Assembly: GCA_020152595.1 (NCBI GenBank)
Contig: JAIGNY010002236.1
Span: 938,501-1,002,500, forward strand
From: Chiridota heheva
Taxonomy: Eukaryota; Echinodermata; Holothuroidea; Apodida; Chiridotidae
Direction: 5' to 3'
Length of the DNA: 64,000 nt
Part shown: one piece after another, positions 61,441 through 64,000 of the stretch
Position numbering within the stretch: position 1 is the first letter of the stretch
How the letters are laid out: each line of letters begins with the position of its first letter
Position numbers and translations under genes: made by a program
Notes under the pieces: model-generated
Told to the model about the DNA's origin: nothing
What the model saw: the letters and a program-made list of their open reading frames with translations, nothing else
Database searches by the model: none

Positions 61441-64000
61441 TCAAAGTTGGTAAGATATCAGCCTGCTGGTGTAAAAGTAAATTTTGGCCCCGACCCTTAT
61501 TTCCTAGGAAATTTAGGCCCCCCCAAACAATTAAGCAGTAGCCATCCAGTAAATTTGGTCCCCTCATAGTAAAAACGACCCATTAGGAAATTTGGGCCCT
61601 GGCTTTTCTTTCCTAGGAAATTTGAGACACAACTTGTCCCCCATTTGCAAGAAAACACCCTTCTTCTCCCTTCACACTATATCTTACTGCCGTTTTGCGT
61701 AAAGCATGGCTTTTTTTTTCTTTAGTGTATAATAGCTTATCACTTCTTATCACTTTTTAGCTTATCACTTCAGTACACAAACTTAATTGAAGGAACCGTA
61801 CATACACACCCAGTAAATTACCTAGTAAAATGGTCAACTTTTGACAATGCCTTTTATCGTCATCGATCACTTTTACGAAATACAAAATAGATTTGATATA
61901 TTCACTTATACTATAAGAGCCGTTCAATTACGTTTTGGGCGTGATTCTGATCGAATCGAACACTGCGCGCGCAAGGGAATAATTACATTCTAGCATTCTC
62001 AAAACAGCAGATGCCAGCGCATTCGGATGATACGCGCACTAATTGTTTACGCTTTTCCAAAAGTGAGGGATGTGTAAAGTAATCGGAATGTCATTTTTCT
62101 ATATTTAGATGTATTTTACAGTTGTCACTTTTGAGAATGGTTTTCATTTCATGATTATGTTAATTGTTGTTGTCGGAGTGGTTTTTACATGCGTTGTCTC
62201 ACTCACTATGCAAATATTGCCTTGTAATGCACTTGTCAGTTGTATGACTCACCCCTACTACCGCCGGCAATGGCAGTCAAAGGTGAGTCATTGATATATG
62301 AAAGTGACTCACATGTGCGTCATTGTTTCCAAATTGTCAGTCATTAGAGTGACTCTGGGGTGGGTCAATTTACTTCAGACCCATTAACTTTGTACAGAGG
62401 TGATTGATTTGGGTAAGTCATTTCACACACACAAAAAAAAAAAAAAATGTCAGTCACCTAAGTGACTGAGGGGTGCATCAATGTACATGTTTTATCCACC
62501 CATTGTGGTGCAATGATTCACCTTGTCTGGGGGTGTAGGGGTGAGTTACACAATTGACAAGTGCCTTAGTACTGAAGTAGTGCCTACTGAGTAAGAGGGG
62601 TGCATTGGCCCAAACTTTTGTTTTGGTGTGTGTGTGTGTGGGGGGGGGTACTAAGCCCGATCAAAAACGAAAAGCTAGACTAATCCCTTAAGAGAGAGTG
62701 ATATAGGTTTCAATTTATTTATTATAAAATAGAATAGATATAATAATAAAGTAAAGGATCTGCAACTTGGTTCTCCTGAAATAAATTCTACCCACACCGA
62801 ATTTGACAGATTCCAAGATTACAGTGTGTACGTGATGGATGCTAACAATTTCTTAACTTTGCTATTGAAGTTTCAGAACCGCATCCGGTGTAGCCAACAT
62901 TTTCACCGTAGTATGTATAGCTGCTATACAAGTCGGCCTACTGCAACTATTGCCAGCATGTAGTGCCTACTGAGTGAGAGGTGTTTATCATCCAGTGAGA
63001 CTATAGCCTGGTTCATTTCAAATTTCGTAATCAGGCTATGTTTTGTGACTCTTCAAAAAATGTTTTGGTGTAATAAATACTTTCTATTTTGTTTCTGAAA
63101 CAGTAAAAATGTCTTAATAATACCATTTTTCGTGACGTTTTAGACCTGTTGGCTATTAAAGTATCGGAAATACCGGAAGTTTTTGTGTACATTTTTCATC
63201 ATTGCCAATTTACATGACTTTGCGAATAAAAACAACGCCATAAAGTGATACATTTCTATGAATTAGCATTGCTGAAATTTGATTGTAACGTTGTAACCGT
63301 TAAAATACAACCTTCAATAAATAGCATTTAATTGGAAGTCCATATTCTCTTTATTTAATAAAATATTAAATATAATTATAAATTAAAAGATGGCGGATTT
63401 TGAGCATGGAGTTTACAATACTAGTCCCGTCGTGTCGTGAGGACCACGTCAGAAAAAATATAATGTGCATGTCTAAATTATACATTTGTATGTTAAAAGT
63501 TGGGGCCAAATACCCACTTCTGAAAAGTTGGGGGCCAATAAGATAATTTGCTGAACAAAAAAACAAAACAAAACTGAGAGCGGCGGCTGTCGGATTGGTG
63601 CTGGAAGGGGAAGGGTACAATTTGCAAGGAACCAAGGATAGGTGCAAGGAACCAAAAGGCTTCGGTACAATACTTTTTAAATAAATATTCTTTTGTTTGG
63701 TGATGTTTTGTATCTTAGCATGATTTGTGATTCCCCCTCACTTGTGACTTTTCCCCAAGTAAGGTAGGCAAATCCCTCCTTGGGTTAGAGATTGGGGAGA
63801 CAGGACCAATGTTGGCCCATCGTACGAATAGGTAAAAGGCCTTCTTTGAAAATCACTTCTTAGAAAGGTATTAGGGCCATGTCCCCTCCCACGACAGCTC
63901 TCGGTGTTTGCCCTGGTAAATGACATGCTTTCATTGTGTCAAATAAATACTAAATGATACAACTTGTTTTATTCGTTTTTGAGCTTCAAGAATGACCTAG
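61441..64000. other. Right end, no gene recognised
   Basis: Probably still intron of the HYR gene or intergenic. AGTGACTC/GTCAGTCA words recur at 62240-62480 and may be a small MITE. A short hydrophobic open frame near 62109-62294 has no supporting splice context. Otherwise AT-rich, nothing recognised. Confidence 0.4.

Noticed and set aside
62109-62294. A small membrane-protein gene
   Set aside because: The hydrophobic 61-codon frame has no splice context, no similarity that I recognise, and is of chance length in AT-rich DNA.

Overview
This is a eukaryotic, intron-rich and very repeat-rich window, most likely from a marine invertebrate. The HYR-domain gene on the right would suit an echinoderm or another deuterostome, but that placement is an inference. 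Base composition is AT-rich. There is no prokaryotic-style gene packing, and nearly all of the long open frames are repeat artefacts.

Left part, about 1-37523, minus strand: one gene fills it, CHTF18 (CTF18), the large AAA+ subunit of the alternative RFC clamp loader. I could chain 18 exons from the start codon at 37523 down to 655, with splice phases that match at each junction. The last exons (about 130 residues by comparison with the human protein) lie beyond base 1. Four exons (3, 4, 7 and 8) each carry a one-base frameshift although both flanking splice sites are intact. The introns are full of minisatellites (41-, 56-, 31-, 13/14-, 45-, 39- and 55-bp units), 5'-truncated LINE copies that all lie in the sense direction, tRNA-derived SINEs, piggyBac-like TTAA elements, hAT-like and TA-flanked MITEs, and a foldback family.

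Middle part, about 37524-50880: intergenic. It holds MITEs, three long (AT)n tracts, short tandem duplications and a decayed CR1/L2-like LINE on the minus strand at 45327-46640.

Right part, about 50885-64000, plus strand: the start of a secreted HYR-domain gene. A signal-peptide exon (51139-51217) and one HYR exon (57662-57910) match in phase. The first-exon region is tandemly duplicated, and the second exon copy is dead. The 6.4-kb intron between them carries a 5'-truncated EN/RT/RNase H LINE (53535-56176), inserted into an older LINE with a 17-bp target duplication. Further right I recognise only retroelement fragments and repeats. The remaining exons of the HYR gene are probably off the window.

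Most noteworthy: the 45-bp minisatellite (17262-20037) looks like an amplified piece of the CR1/L2-like reverse transcriptase still present at about 45950. The 41-bp array before CHTF18 exon 18 repeats that exon's own 3' splice site about 16 times. The array next to exon 10 is about 35 copies of a pol III A box.
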